A stretch of DNA of 64,000 nt from Metaruminococcus_A sp050943475 (GTDB lineage Bacteria > Bacillota > Clostridia > Oscillospirales > Ruminococcaceae): NCBI GenBank assembly GCA_050943475.1, contig JBMNPF010000006.1, forward strand, positions 62,001 through 126,000, given 5' to 3'. Shown piece after piece: positions 8,454 through 17,311 of the stretch. Under the pieces are notes generated by a model. That model did no database searches. It saw nothing but the letters and a program-made list of their open reading frames with translations, and was not told the origin of the DNA. Each line of letters opens with the position of its first letter. The stretch's first letter is position 1. The position numbers and the translations under genes are program-made.

Positions 8454-9950
8454 TTACTGTGCGTTTGCCTTTTTCTTGGAGTGCTTGTAAAGCGCCAGGA
8501 GCAGAATAATCAACAGAACGGCGCTGACGCCGAGTGCGATCCAGCCGTTGTTGGAGAAGCCTGCAATCAGGTAGCCGACAAAACAGCAACCGGCCACCAG
8601 CAGCGCATAGGGCAGCTGGGTGGAAACGTGCTCAATATGATTGCATTCCGCGCCAGTAGAGGCAAGGATGGTAGTATCTGAAATGGGCGAAATATGGTCG
8701 CCGCAAACTGCGCCGGCTAGGATAGAAGCTACGGTGAGGACTAAAAGCTGGCTTTCCACACCTCCGAAAATGGCGATGGCAATTGGAATCAGAATACCGA
8801 AAGTGCCCCATGAAGTACCGGTCGCGAAGGCAAGCCCCAGTGCGATCAGGAAAAAGGCAGCTGGAAGAATAGCGGTGGCAAGGGCGGTGTCCTGCACAAA
8901 TTTTGCAACAAATCCGCCCGCATTGAGGTAGCTTTCACCGCAAATACCGCTGAGGGTCCACGCAAAGGTCAGGATTAAAATGGCGGGAACCATGGCCTTA
9001 AAGCCATCCACCAGGCTTTCGGCAAATTCGCGGAAGGTAATGACCTTACGCGGAATATACAGCAGGAAGATGACCAGGATGGTAAAGCAGGAGCCAAAGG
9101 CAAGCGAAAGGGAGGAGTCACAGTTTGCAAAGGCGTCAATGATATTTGCCCCTTCCAGAATGCCGCCGGTGTAAAGCATGGCTGCAATGCACAGGACAAT
9201 TAAGGTCACAATGGGAATGACAAGGTCAAAAACCCGGCCTTTTCGGCCGTCTACGTCCGGCGCGCTCTGGGCAACCTCTTTTCCTTCATTGACATGGATT
9301 TCGTCGTAGCGCTTCATTGCGCCGAAATCAAAGTTGAACACAATGAGGAAAACGACCATCAGGATGGTGAGCAGTGCATAAAGATTGAAAGGAATGGTCT
9401 GCAAAAACAGGGTGAATCCATCAATTTGGCTGCCCTCCGGCAGGCTGGATCCTACAGCTGCCGCCCAGCTGGAAATGGGGGCGATGATGCAAACCGGTGC
9501 GGCTGTTGCGTCGATGATATAGGCGAGTTTGGCACGCGAGACCTTGTGGCGGTCGGTCACCGGGCGCATAACGGTGCCAACGGTCAGGCAGTTAAAGTAA
9601 TCGTCCACAAAAATGAGCGCCCCAAGCCCGGAGGTTGCGGCAAGCGCCCCGCGTTTGGATTTGATGTTTCGCGCTGCCCAGTCACCATAGGCGCGGGAAG
9701 CGCCGGACTTGCTCATAAGGGCGACAATCATACCGAGCAGGACGAGAAAAATAATGATATTGGTGTTGCTGCCAACCTTTTCACCCATGACGGTGAAGGT
9801 GGTTTCAAATGCGTCCAACACGTTGAAACCGGTAAAAAACAGTGCGCCGGAGATAATGCCGATAAACAGGGATACGTAGACTTCTTTGGTGAGCAATGCC
9901 AGCACAATGGCAATGACGGCGGGCACAAGAGCCCATATTGTTTCTTGCAT
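8454..9950 (-). CDS. NhaC-family Na+/H+ (or organic acid) antiporter
   Basis: A 498-residue membrane protein with about 11-13 hydrophobic segments. It has the features of the NhaC family: an N-terminal domain with ALMSKSGASRAYGDW, then a charged site GALIFVDDYFNCLTVG near residue 110, and a second repeat with GTSWGTFGILIPIAI and DHISPISDTTILAS near residues 380-420. Members exchange Na+ for H+, or malate for Na+-lactate (MleN), so the coupled solute is open. Its ATG has AGGAGA 6 bases upstream. It lies 33 bases after an acetyltransferase gene on the same strand, so the two probably share the promoter at 10503-10531. Confidence 0.9.
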   Translation of the reverse strand: MQETIWALVPAVIAIVLALLTKEVYVSLFIGIISGALFFTGFNVLDAFETTFTVMGEKVGSNTNIIIFLVLLGMIVALMSKSGASRAYGDWAARNIKSKRGALAATSGLGALIFVDDYFNCLTVGTVMRPVTDRHKVSRAKLAYIIDATAAPVCIIAPISSWAAAVGSSLPEGSQIDGFTLFLQTIPFNLYALLTILMVVFLIVFNFDFGAMKRYDEIHVNEGKEVAQSAPDVDGRKGRVFDLVIPIVTLIVLCIAAMLYTGGILEGANIIDAFANCDSSLSLAFGSCFTILVIFLLYIPRKVITFREFAESLVDGFKAMVPAILILTFAWTLSGICGESYLNAGGFVAKFVQDTALATAILPAAFFLIALGLAFATGTSWGTFGILIPIAIAIFGGVESQLLVLTVASILAGAVCGDHISPISDTTILASTGAECNHIEHVSTQLPYALLVAGCCFVGYLIAGFSNNGWIALGVSAVLLIILLLALYKHSKKKANAQ

Positions 9951-9983
9951 GGTTGCCTTCTCCTTTGTTTTTTGTTGATGGCG

Positions 9984-10466
9984 CTATTTGCGCGCCGCCT
10001 CCCCAATTTTAGCGCCTGCGAGGCGGTAGGTGGTCCACTCGTCCATTGAAATGGCGCCCATGCTGCGGTAAAACCGGATGGAGGGTTCATTCCAGTTGAG
10101 GCAGGTCCACTCCATGCGCTGGCATCCACGGCGTTCCGCTTCTGCGGCAACGGCCTGGAACAATGCCTTTCCAATGCCGAGGCCCCGCTTGTCCGGGTCG
10201 ACAAACAAATCCTCCAAATAAAGCCCGGTGCGGCCTAAAAAGGTGGAAAAGTTTTCAAAAAACAACGCGAAGCCGACCGGTTTACCCTCCAGCTCTGCAA
10301 GATAAACTTCGGCGGCATGGCGTTCAAATACAAAATCCTCCAGCAGTTCCGGTGTGGCGACAACCTGGTCGGACATTTTTTCATAATCGGCAATTTTTTG
10401 AATAAAAGAGAGCACCAGCGTGGCGTCTTTTTTTTCTGCCATACGGATGGTACAGCTGTTTGACAT
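9984..10466 (-). CDS. GNAT acetyltransferase, SSAT/thialysine type
   Basis: A 160-residue single-domain GNAT. The motif LYLEDLFVDPDKRGLGIGKAL (first part LYLEDLFV, then the R-G-x-G-I-G acetyl-CoA loop) is typical of the spermidine/spermine and thialysine N-acetyltransferase branch, as is MEWTCLNWNEPSIRFYRSMGA. Such enzymes acetylate polyamines or lysine analogues; the substrate here is inferred only from subfamily. The ATG is preceded by GGGAGG. The gene is the first of a likely two-gene unit with the antiporter. Confidence 0.85.
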   Translation of the reverse strand: MSNSCTIRMAEKKDATLVLSFIQKIADYEKMSDQVVATPELLEDFVFERHAAEVYLAELEGKPVGFALFFENFSTFLGRTGLYLEDLFVDPDKRGLGIGKALFQAVAAEAERRGCQRMEWTCLNWNEPSIRFYRSMGAISMDEWTTYRLAGAKIGEAARK

Positions 10467-10502
10467 GGGCAGAGCCTCCCTGAAAAATGAATTGTTGTAT
10501 TC

Positions 10503-10531
10503 AGAATATCAGATTTTTCCGCCCGATTCAA
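10503..10531 (-). promoter_or_regulatory. Promoter of the GNAT-nhaC unit
   Basis: Minus strand: TTGAAT, 17 bases, TATTCT, with TG before the -10 box. It lies 37 bases upstream of the start codon. Confidence 0.55.
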
Positions 10532-10615
10532 CAAAATTGGCAAAAGCTGTACAACCGCACAAATTCTCCGCCCGGTTTTCGTCGTTTTGGCGGAAATTCT
10601 CATATCCCAAACAGA

Positions 10616-10665
10616 CAGCCCGGCGTTAAACATCCAAACAAATTTGGAACATCAGCGCCGGGCTG
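10616..10665. repeat. Nested inverted repeat downstream of the HxlR gene
   Basis: CAGCCCGGCG and CGCCGGGCTG (10 bases, perfect) enclose a second small hairpin, CCAAA/TTTGG. It is placed where the HxlR transcript should end, but the T-tract is poor. Confidence 0.4.
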
Positions 10666-10722
10666 TTTCAAATATCTGTTTTCTTTGCTTTCCAATATAC
10701 TGCGGGAAGGCTTTGCTGGTTT

Positions 10723-11097
10723 TTATCTCCTTGAGAGTGGCTCTTCGCCTACTTCGTTTGCGGCGCAGGCGCCTTCCTGCCGGAGAATGTCCTGATAACC
10801 GGTTCCCCATGTGCCAAGCGCCTCCAAAACCGGGCGGAGACTGTAACCAAGTTCGGTCAGGGTGTATTCCACCCGCGGAGGAACCTCGGCGTAAACCGTG
10901 CGGGTCAGCAGACCGCTTTCCTCCATATCCCGCAGGTTTGCAGTGAGTACTTTTTGGGTGATCTGCCCCACCGAACGGCGCAGTTCGTTAAAACGCTTGG
11001 TGCCGTCCAGCAGATCGCGGATGATGAGCACCTTCCAGCGGTTGCCGACCAGCCGCAGAGTGGTCTCAACAGGGCAGGCGGGAAAAACCTTTGTCAT
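10723..11097 (-). CDS. HxlR-family transcriptional regulator
   Basis: A 124-residue winged-helix protein of the HxlR/MarR-like family: CPVETTLRLVGNRWKVLIIRDLL at the N-terminus (with the family's conserved Cys near residue 8), FNELRRSVGQITQKVLTANLRDM as recognition region and the wing VPPRVEYTLTELG. Many HxlR proteins sense electrophiles or redox stress through the N-terminal Cys. The ATG has TTTGGAGGT 6 bases upstream. No obvious target gene adjoins it; it may regulate itself, since GATAC repeats 11 bases apart (about 11119-11134) overlap its -10 box and inverted AAGCG/CGCTT halves flank its -35 region. Confidence 0.88.
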   Translation of the reverse strand: MTKVFPACPVETTLRLVGNRWKVLIIRDLLDGTKRFNELRRSVGQITQKVLTANLRDMEESGLLTRTVYAEVPPRVEYTLTELGYSLRPVLEALGTWGTGYQDILRQEGACAANEVGEEPLSRR

Positions 11098-11116
11098 GGA
11101 TGATTACCTCCAAACT

Positions 11117-11144
11117 ATGATACCAAAAAGATACTTAAGCGCAA
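11117..11144 (-). promoter_or_regulatory. Promoter of the HxlR regulator
   Basis: Minus strand: TTGCGC, 16 bases, TATCAT. Direct GATAC repeats and an AAGCG-N7-CGCTT palindrome overlap it and may be operators. Confidence 0.45.
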
Positions 11145-11260
11145 TTTTCGCTTAAATTTAAAAATTATACCAGTGCATTCATTATAACCTTGTATACAGA
11201 GGTTTTCAAGCATTTTGGGCTGTCTGCCGCACAAATGGTTGGATGCAGAAAGCGCGGCAG

Positions 11261-11292
11261 AAAAAAGAGGCGCCGGAACATCCGGCGCCTCT
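11261..11292 (-). terminator. Rho-independent terminator of the lacI-uxaC-lplD operon
   Basis: The 11-base arms AGAGGCGCCGG and CCGGCGCCTCT pair perfectly and are followed on the minus strand by a T-run (plus-strand AAAAAA at 11261). Confidence 0.9.
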
Positions 11293-11307
11293 TTGAGAAA
11301 GAAAGCG

Positions 11308-12696
11308 TTATTTTTCCCAGCCGTGCAGGTAGGCTTTGGTGTTTTCAAACATGGTGCGGAACAGCTTTTGGCCATCCTCCAGACCAAGGTTTACCTGTGG
11401 GTCGTTCATGAAGGTGGAAAATGCCAGTTCTAAGTCATGGTTCAGGGTTGCCTTGAGAATGTTCTCTTGATTTGCGACGTGCCGTTCCACCAAGGCGAGG
11501 ACATTGCCCGGCAGCTTGCCTGCATGGATTGGGGCAATGGAATCCCGGCGGAAGAGGGCGTTGGTTTCAACCACCGCACCAAGAGGCAGGTTCGGAATCT
11601 GCCCCGCGTTCGGGATGTTGACGTTGCTGACAAGCTCGCCCAGCCCCAGCAGCGCCTTGATGAGCAGATGCCCCTCTTCGCCGGAGGCGTCCAGCTTGAT
11701 GTCCTCCCGGTCGGCGCGCAGATCCTCGCTGCGCTGGAGCCGTTCGGCAAGGTCTTTGAGCCGCCAGTCCACCGTAGTGAGACCGAAGCCCCATTTGTGG
11801 GCGGTATCCGGATCCTTGAGGTACCAGGGCGGCATAAATTCGGCCAGATGGCGGTCACCCGCTGCGGCGATTAAACCATAACGCAGGAATAAATCAAACT
11901 TGACACGCTGGGCGCTGGCAAAGTTGTTGTTCATCCAGTTGTCGTCCTTGCCGCGGATGTAACCGGTCTCATAGTATTTCTGTGCGAATTCCCGGTAGAT
12001 GGGGAACAGGTCCATCCCTTTGTAGGAAGCGCGGTCAAACCAGGTAAAGTGGTTGATGCCAAGGACGTTGACTGCAATCTCCTGCCGCTTTACATCCTTG
12101 ATGCCGCACATATCCTCCAGCATGGAGGCGAGCATTTTCTGGGTACCGAATACTTCATGGCAGCAGCCGAACGCCTTGATTTGCGGGAATACCTCGTATA
12201 GGGTGCGTACGCAGAGGGTCATAGGGTTGGTGTAGTTGATGACCCATGCGTCCGGCGCATAGGTTTTAATGGCTTCGCCGATTTCCACATACATGGGGAT
12301 GGTGCGCATGGCGCGGAACAGGCCGCCGGGACCTACGGTATCCCCTACCGACTGCCAGATGCCGTACGCCTCTGGGGCGTGTACGTCGGAGCGCATTTCC
12401 TCAAAGGTGCCAGGGAGAATGGAAATGACCACAAAATCCGCACCGGTAAGCGCTTCCCCGAGGGTGTCCGCCGTTTTGTAAATCCAGGCCGATTTGGCGT
12501 CTGGATGGGCGGAAATACGGTTCCCGATGAGCTCGTTGTGCTTGGCCGCCTCTTTGTCAATGTCGTAAAGGCGCACTGTGCCGGAGAGCTGGGCGTCCAT
12601 TGCGAGGTCTTTCATGAAGCCCCACGCCCAGCCGCGGGAGCCGCCGCCAATGTAGGCGACGTTGCAATCTTTGACGCTGTTTTGTTCGTATACCAT
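11308..12696 (-). CDS. lplD: GH4 alpha-galacturonidase (LplD-like)
   Basis: A 462-residue glycoside hydrolase family 4 enzyme. GH4 enzymes need NAD+ and a divalent metal. Visible landmarks are the Rossmann GGGSRGW at residues 17-23, VGDTVGPGG at 117-125, NYTNPM at 154-159, the active-site CHEV at 179-182, and INHFTWF near 210. The CHEV form of the active-site motif has been described as the signature of GH4 alpha-galacturonidases such as Bacillus subtilis LplD, whereas alpha-glucosidases carry other residues here. The gene is third in a minus-strand series with a LacI repressor and uxaC, and the tagaturonate reductase gene uxaB diverges from it. The context therefore supports release of galacturonate from pectin oligomers inside the cell. 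The ATG has AAAGGCAG upstream. Confidence 0.87.
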   Translation of the reverse strand: MVYEQNSVKDCNVAYIGGGSRGWAWGFMKDLAMDAQLSGTVRLYDIDKEAAKHNELIGNRISAHPDAKSAWIYKTADTLGEALTGADFVVISILPGTFEEMRSDVHAPEAYGIWQSVGDTVGPGGLFRAMRTIPMYVEIGEAIKTYAPDAWVINYTNPMTLCVRTLYEVFPQIKAFGCCHEVFGTQKMLASMLEDMCGIKDVKRQEIAVNVLGINHFTWFDRASYKGMDLFPIYREFAQKYYETGYIRGKDDNWMNNNFASAQRVKFDLFLRYGLIAAAGDRHLAEFMPPWYLKDPDTAHKWGFGLTTVDWRLKDLAERLQRSEDLRADREDIKLDASGEEGHLLIKALLGLGELVSNVNIPNAGQIPNLPLGAVVETNALFRRDSIAPIHAGKLPGNVLALVERHVANQENILKATLNHDLELAFSTFMNDPQVNLGLEDGQKLFRTMFENTKAYLHGWEK

Positions 12697-12809
12697 GTTA
12701 TTTCTGCCTTTCTGTCAGGAGATGAATTGTGAGGAGATAGGGAATAACCGCCGTGTTGCCTACGCGGCCGGATACGGTATTACAACAGTATTTTTGTTTA
12801 CTGGAGGCG

Positions 12810-14204
12810 TTAAAAGCCGAAATAGCGCAGAGCATTGAAGTAGGAGATCCCCTCTACCAGCTCTTTGAGCTGCTCCCAGTCCGCCGGGTACTCGCCGTTT
12901 TCCACCCATCTGCCGAGCAGGTTGCAAAGAATGCGCCGGAAATACTCGTGGCGGGTATAGCTTAAAAAGCTGCGGGAGTCGGTGAGCATGCCGACGAAAT
13001 TGCCAAGCACCGAGAGGTTTGCAAGGCTTGTGAGCTGTGCCTCCATACCGGTTTTGGTGTCGTTGAACCACCAGGCGGCACCGTGCTGGAGTTTGCCTGC
13101 CGTTTCGGTGCCCTGAAAACAGCCGATGACGGTTGCAATTTCAGCGTTGTCGTTTGGATCGAGGGAATAGACAATGGTTTTCGGCAGTTCTCCGGTCCGG
13201 TTTAGAGCGTCCAGCAGGGAGGCAAGCCCCTGTGTGCCAGAGGAGGCCCCGATGCAGTCAAACCCGGTATCCGGTCCGAGCTTTTGATACATGGCGCTGT
13301 TTGCGTCGCGGCGGGTGCCGTAATGGAGCTGCATGACCCAGCCGCGCTTGGCGTATTCCCTTGCCAGGAAGGTGAGTACCGCATATTTGTAGGTGTCTAC
13401 TTCGGCTGGAGAGAGGGTTTCTCCGGCAAGACGACGTTTGACCAGCGCGTCAACCTCCTCTTCGGAAGCGGGGCGGTACATGATGTAGTTCATCCCGTGG
13501 TCACTCGCACGGCAGCCCATTTCGTCAAAGAAATCCAGCCGGTTGGAGAGCGCCCCGCAGATACCTGCAAAGCTGTCAGCAGCAAGGCCGGAGGCTTGAG
13601 AGAGCCGTTCCAGGTAGGCGCAGAAATCCGGCTTTTCAATGTTCATTGCCTTGTCTGGACGCCACGCGGGGACAACCTTAACTTCACAGGTGGGGTCGTT
13701 TTGGATCATCCTGTGCCATTTGAGATCGTCGGCCGGATCGTCGGTCGTTGCAATATGGGTGACGTGGGATTGTTTGATGATCTGCCGTACGCTCAGAGCC
13801 TTGAGCTTCTCGTTGCAGAGGTTCCAGACCTCTTCTGCGGTGGAGCCGTTGAGGATGCCATCGTAGCCGAAGTAGCGTTTGAGCTCCAGGTGGGTCCAAT
13901 GGTAGAGCGGGTTGCCGGCGGCTTTGGGGAGCGCTTCTGCAAAACGCTGGAATTTGACCCGATCGTCTGCCGCACCGGTGATTTCTTCCTCCGGTACCCC
14001 ATTTGCCCGGATGATGCGCCACTTGTAGTGGTCGCCGCCCAGCCACACCTGTGCGATGTTGTCAAACACCCGGTCCTCTGCAATCTCCTGCGGATTGATG
14101 TGGCAATGGTAGTCAATGATGGGGAGCGGTTCGGCGTACTGGTGATAGAGCTTTTTGGCGGTTTCGGTTTGCAGGATGAAATCCTCATCCATAAATGGTT
14201 TCAT
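12810..14204 (-). CDS. uxaC: Glucuronate/galacturonate isomerase UxaC
   Basis: It isomerises D-galacturonate to D-tagaturonate (and D-glucuronate to D-fructuronate), the first step of the isomerase route. The protein is 464 residues, normal for UxaC, with metal-binding YHCHINPQEI near residue 33, GGDHYKWR, and THIATTDDPADDL. ATG codons lie at 14207 and 14204. The second is chosen because AGGAGG is 7 bases away from it but only 4 from the first. A longer reading to 14291 lacks a ribosome binding site. It lies between the LacI regulator and lplD, on the same strand with gaps of 88 and 113 bases. Confidence 0.95.
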   Translation of the reverse strand: MKPFMDEDFILQTETAKKLYHQYAEPLPIIDYHCHINPQEIAEDRVFDNIAQVWLGGDHYKWRIIRANGVPEEEITGAADDRVKFQRFAEALPKAAGNPLYHWTHLELKRYFGYDGILNGSTAEEVWNLCNEKLKALSVRQIIKQSHVTHIATTDDPADDLKWHRMIQNDPTCEVKVVPAWRPDKAMNIEKPDFCAYLERLSQASGLAADSFAGICGALSNRLDFFDEMGCRASDHGMNYIMYRPASEEEVDALVKRRLAGETLSPAEVDTYKYAVLTFLAREYAKRGWVMQLHYGTRRDANSAMYQKLGPDTGFDCIGASSGTQGLASLLDALNRTGELPKTIVYSLDPNDNAEIATVIGCFQGTETAGKLQHGAAWWFNDTKTGMEAQLTSLANLSVLGNFVGMLTDSRSFLSYTRHEYFRRILCNLLGRWVENGEYPADWEQLKELVEGISYFNALRYFGF

Positions 14205-14292
14205 CATGGTTCCTCCTTGTTCACAAGATTTTATTATCATTCCGCTTCTCTGCGAGGGGCGGAAAACAACATGGGAACGGGCGGCCTGCACA

Positions 14293-15330
14293 TCAGCAGT
14301 GCGGGCAAATCAAAGGGCTCTCTGAGGAAACGAGTGGCTCAGCTTTCCGGGAATGAAAGGTTTCGCGCTCCATCAGCTTTGCTGAGACAACAGTTTTCTG
14401 CGGGACTTCCTGCCCGTCAAGCAGGCGTTCCAGCAGACCGGCGGCAAGGGGGCAGAGGGTGTCCAGCATATTGTCCACACTGGTCAGTGCCGGAGCGGCA
14501 CATTCGGCGAGCAGGGAATTGTTGAACCCGATGATGGGCAGCCGTTTCCCGGCCTCCGCCAGTGCCTTCTGCGCGCCGATAGCAAGCAGATCCTCTGAGG
14601 CCATGACGGCGTCAAAGGCAGTTCCGTCCCGCAAGAGCGCAGCGACCGCTTGCTGCGCTGCCGACAGGCTTTTTTTAACCCGAAGGCAGAGGGCATCCTC
14701 CCATGCAATTCCGGCGGCTTCCAGCCCGTCCCGGTAGCCGGCGCGCTTTTGCCCGCCGCTTGACGTCATGGTATCGTACAGGTAGAGGATACGCCGACAA
14801 CCAGCCTGTGCCAGCAGGGAGACGTTGTTTGCGACGGCGCTGCGTTCGTCGCAGAGCAGACAGGTTACGCCGGACAGATCCACCGCCCCGTTGATGATGA
14901 GCACCGGCACCTGTTTGGCCGCCGCTTCAAGGTGGGAATTGTCGGTCTCCTCTTGAAAGGTGGAGCCGATGAGGACGACCGCATCCACCCGTTTATCCAG
15001 CAGCATGCGCAGAGAGGCGCGCTTGTCCTCAATCCGGCTGCCGGAGCAGCAGAGCAGGGTGTCGTACCCGCGCGGCCGCAGGGCGTTTTCCATCAGTGAA
15101 ACGGCCTTGGCGTAGTAGATGTCTGAAACGTCAGTACAGAGGATGCCGACCATTCGAATGCTCCCTAGACCCAATCCACGCGCAAAAACATTGGGGGTGT
15201 ACCCTTCCGCCTGCATGACGGCGAGCACCTTTTCCTGCGTCTTAGGGCTGACATTTTTGCCGCCGTTGAGAATGCGGGAGACCGTTGCAATGGAAACCCC
15301 GCTTTTTTCTGCAATGTCGTAAATGTTCAT
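14293..15330 (-). CDS. LacI-family repressor of the galacturonate locus
   Basis: A 345-residue LacI/GalR protein. The N-terminal helix-turn-helix reads NIYDIAEKSGVSIATVSRILNG, with hinge helix YTPNVFARGLG, followed by a periplasmic-binding-protein-like effector domain from about residue 60. The start ATG at 15330 has GAGG 5 bases upstream; the upstream in-frame GTG would remove this site. It is the first gene of the lacI-uxaC-lplD unit. The same palindrome lies just after the -10 box of its own promoter and of the divergent uxaB promoter, so it very probably represses both. I infer a uronate or pathway intermediate as inducer. It is comparable in role to ExuR/KdgR-type LacI regulators. Confidence 0.9.
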   Translation of the reverse strand: MNIYDIAEKSGVSIATVSRILNGGKNVSPKTQEKVLAVMQAEGYTPNVFARGLGLGSIRMVGILCTDVSDIYYAKAVSLMENALRPRGYDTLLCCSGSRIEDKRASLRMLLDKRVDAVVLIGSTFQEETDNSHLEAAAKQVPVLIINGAVDLSGVTCLLCDERSAVANNVSLLAQAGCRRILYLYDTMTSSGGQKRAGYRDGLEAAGIAWEDALCLRVKKSLSAAQQAVAALLRDGTAFDAVMASEDLLAIGAQKALAEAGKRLPIIGFNNSLLAECAAPALTSVDNMLDTLCPLAAGLLERLLDGQEVPQKTVVSAKLMERETFHSRKAEPLVSSESPLICPHC

Positions 15331-15522
15331 ATCCACCTCGGAGTTGTATTAAAAAACTGCATACGGAATACGCCGTTTGAAAACGCGCTTACATCGCAAA
15401 TGAAATTGAAATAATGCTTCTGGCTGATGACGCTGCCGGAAAGCAAACTGCTGAATTGCATGACAGCTTGGAGCTTATAAGACCGCTTTACGGTCTGAGA
15501 TGAAAAAACAGCCTCGTTTAAA

Positions 15523-15538
15523 ATGTAAGAGCTTACAA
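15523..15538. promoter_or_regulatory. LacI-type operator at the lacI-uxaC-lplD promoter
   Basis: ATGTAAGAGCTTACAA, a near-perfect palindrome that starts 5 bases downstream of the minus-strand -10 box, hence over the start point. It is the reverse complement of the operator at 15624, with one end mismatch. Confidence 0.8.
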
Positions 15539-15543
15539 TTTGT

Positions 15544-15572
15544 ATCATAAGCCTTTTGCAGATGAATTGCAA
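15544..15572 (-). promoter_or_regulatory. Promoter of the lacI-uxaC-lplD operon
   Basis: Minus strand: TTGCAA, 17 bases, TATGAT. The leader to the LacI start is about 200 bases and contains an AGACCG/CGGTCT hairpin at 15480-15496. Confidence 0.7.
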
Positions 15573-15590
15573 GCCTTTGGTTGTGGTTTG

Positions 15591-15618
15591 TTGACTTTTT
15601 AAGAAAATCTGTTACAAT
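15591..15618 (+). promoter_or_regulatory. Promoter of uxaB
   Basis: TTGACT, 16 bases, TACAAT. The operator palindrome begins 5 bases after it. Confidence 0.75.
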
Positions 15619-15623
15619 CCATA

Positions 15624-15639
15624 TTGTAAGCTCTTACAA
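15624..15639. promoter_or_regulatory. LacI-type operator at the uxaB promoter
   Basis: TTGTAAGCTCTTACAA sits over the predicted start point of uxaB, in the same position relative to the promoter as the operator at 15523. Confidence 0.82.
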
Positions 15640-15656
15640 TTCTGGGAGGACGAGTT

Positions 15657-17117
15657 ATGAAACAAATTACAGATTGCTTTCATAGAAAAGAGCGGCCGGT
15701 ACGGCTCGTGCAGTTTGGCGAAGGGAGCTTTTTGCGCGCCTTTGTGGATGATATGGTGGACGTTGCCAATGAAAAAGGCCTTATGGACTGCGGTGTTGCG
15801 GTGATTAAGCCCAGGCCGGGCGGGCTGGAGGTGTTCAGGCGGCAGGACAACCTCTACACCGTTTCGCTGCGCGGCAAGCAAAATGGCAAGGCCAGCGTAA
15901 AAAACCGGGTGGTCACCTGTATTCAGCAGGCGATTGACTGTTATACGGAGTATGACGCTTTTATGGCGCTTGCGGGGCTTGACACCCTGCAAATGGTGGT
16001 GTCCAACACGACCGAAGCGGGCATTGTTTTTGATGAAACCGACCGGTTTGAAGATACGCCGCCCAACACCTACCCGGGTAAGCTCACCAAATTTTTGTAT
16101 GAGCGGTACCGGGTGTTTTCCGGCGCGGAGGAGAAGGGGCTTGTAATCCTCCCGGTGGAGCTCATTGAGCGCAACGGCGAGAAGCTCAAGGCCTGCGTGC
16201 TGAATTTTGCGCGGCTCTGGAAGCTCGGTGCGGATTTTGAACGCTGGGTGGAAAACGCCAACACCTTTTGTTCCACTCTGGTGGACCGCATCGTGACCGG
16301 GTATCCCCAGAAAGACACCGAGGCCATCTGTGCGGAGCTTGGCTACGCGGACGCTCTGCTGGACGCGGCCGAGCCGTTTGCCCTGTGGGTGATTGAGAGC
16401 GGGCGGGATCTTTCGGAAATCCTGCCACTAGACAAAGCAGGGCTGCCCGTTCTGTTCACCAGCGATCAGCGGCCCTACCGAGAACGCAAGGTGCGCATCC
16501 TCAATGGAGCGCATACATCGTCGGTATTGGCCGCTTACCTGGCGGGCAAGGAGATTGTGCGCGGTGCAATGGAGGACCCGCTTATCCGGGCATTTATGGA
16601 ACGCACGGTGTTGGATGAAATTGTCCCGACAGTACCGCAGCCGCGCGAGGAGGCGGCTGCTTTTGCAGAGCAGGTGTTTGAACGGTTTGAAAATCCGTTT
16701 GTCGATCACGCAATCCTTTCCATTGCCCTCAACTCGGTTTCCAAATGGAGGGCGCGGGTGCTCCCTTCCCTGAGGGATAGTCTGGCCGCGAACAGCTGTC
16801 TGCCGCAGCTGCTCACCTTTTCACTCGCAGCGCTGCTGGCGTTTTACACCTCTCAGCGGTTGGAAAACGGGGCGTTGATTGGAATGCGGGAAGGAGAACG
16901 CTATGAAATTCACGACGACCTGCCGGTGCTGGAGTGCTTTGCGGCAAACAGCGGTAAACCGTCCGATGAATTTATACCGGCCGTCCTCTCCCGCACCGAT
17001 TTCTGGGGCGAGGATTTAACCCTACTTCCCGGCTTTGCGGATGCAGTCGCCAGGTACCTGGAAGATATTCGACAAAATGGGATGCGCGCAGCTTTGGAAC
17101 ATGTTTTAAGCGCCTGA
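15657..17117 (+). CDS. uxaB: Tagaturonate reductase (altronate oxidoreductase) UxaB
   Basis: It reduces D-tagaturonate to D-altronate with NADH, the step after UxaC. The 486-residue protein belongs to the polyol-specific long-chain dehydrogenase (mannitol dehydrogenase) family. An N-terminal nucleotide-binding segment reads RLVQFGEGSFLRAF, then SNTTEAGI and the active-site region LPVELIERNGEKL near residue 165; RKVRILNGAHTSS near residue 280 is typical of UxaB. The ATG has GGGAGGA 7 bases upstream. It is transcribed divergently from lacI-uxaC-lplD under a shared operator type. uxaA and the kdg genes needed to finish the pathway are not in this window. Confidence 0.95.
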   Translation: MKQITDCFHRKERPVRLVQFGEGSFLRAFVDDMVDVANEKGLMDCGVAVIKPRPGGLEVFRRQDNLYTVSLRGKQNGKASVKNRVVTCIQQAIDCYTEYDAFMALAGLDTLQMVVSNTTEAGIVFDETDRFEDTPPNTYPGKLTKFLYERYRVFSGAEEKGLVILPVELIERNGEKLKACVLNFARLWKLGADFERWVENANTFCSTLVDRIVTGYPQKDTEAICAELGYADALLDAAEPFALWVIESGRDLSEILPLDKAGLPVLFTSDQRPYRERKVRILNGAHTSSVLAAYLAGKEIVRGAMEDPLIRAFMERTVLDEIVPTVPQPREEAAAFAEQVFERFENPFVDHAILSIALNSVSKWRARVLPSLRDSLAANSCLPQLLTFSLAALLAFYTSQRLENGALIGMREGERYEIHDDLPVLECFAANSGKPSDEFIPAVLSRTDFWGEDLTLLPGFADAVARYLEDIRQNGMRAALEHVLSA

Positions 17118-17311
17118 AACCTGCCCTCTGCAAACCATGGGTATAATCGTTTTCACGCTGAAAGGGGAGAAAGCGCTTTTCCAGCCGCAAACCGTACCGG
17201 TGCAGCCTTACAATTTTTCAAACGGTGTGCACTTTGCCTTATTGGTTTGGGCGGCAGTTTTCAAAGCGAATGAATCGGTTCCAGGATTATTGGCGTCAAT
17301 GCAGAATGAAA

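Noticed and set aside
13284..14525. 413-codon plus-strand frame across uxaC
   Set aside because: It lies opposite uxaC and part of the LacI gene, both with clear motifs. Low-complexity-free but unrecognisable product and no start signals.
17168..17182. Possible CcpA (cre) site, GAAAGCGCTTTTC
   Set aside because: It is palindromic and close to cre, but it lies downstream of uxaB in a terminator region and two consensus positions at the end fail.
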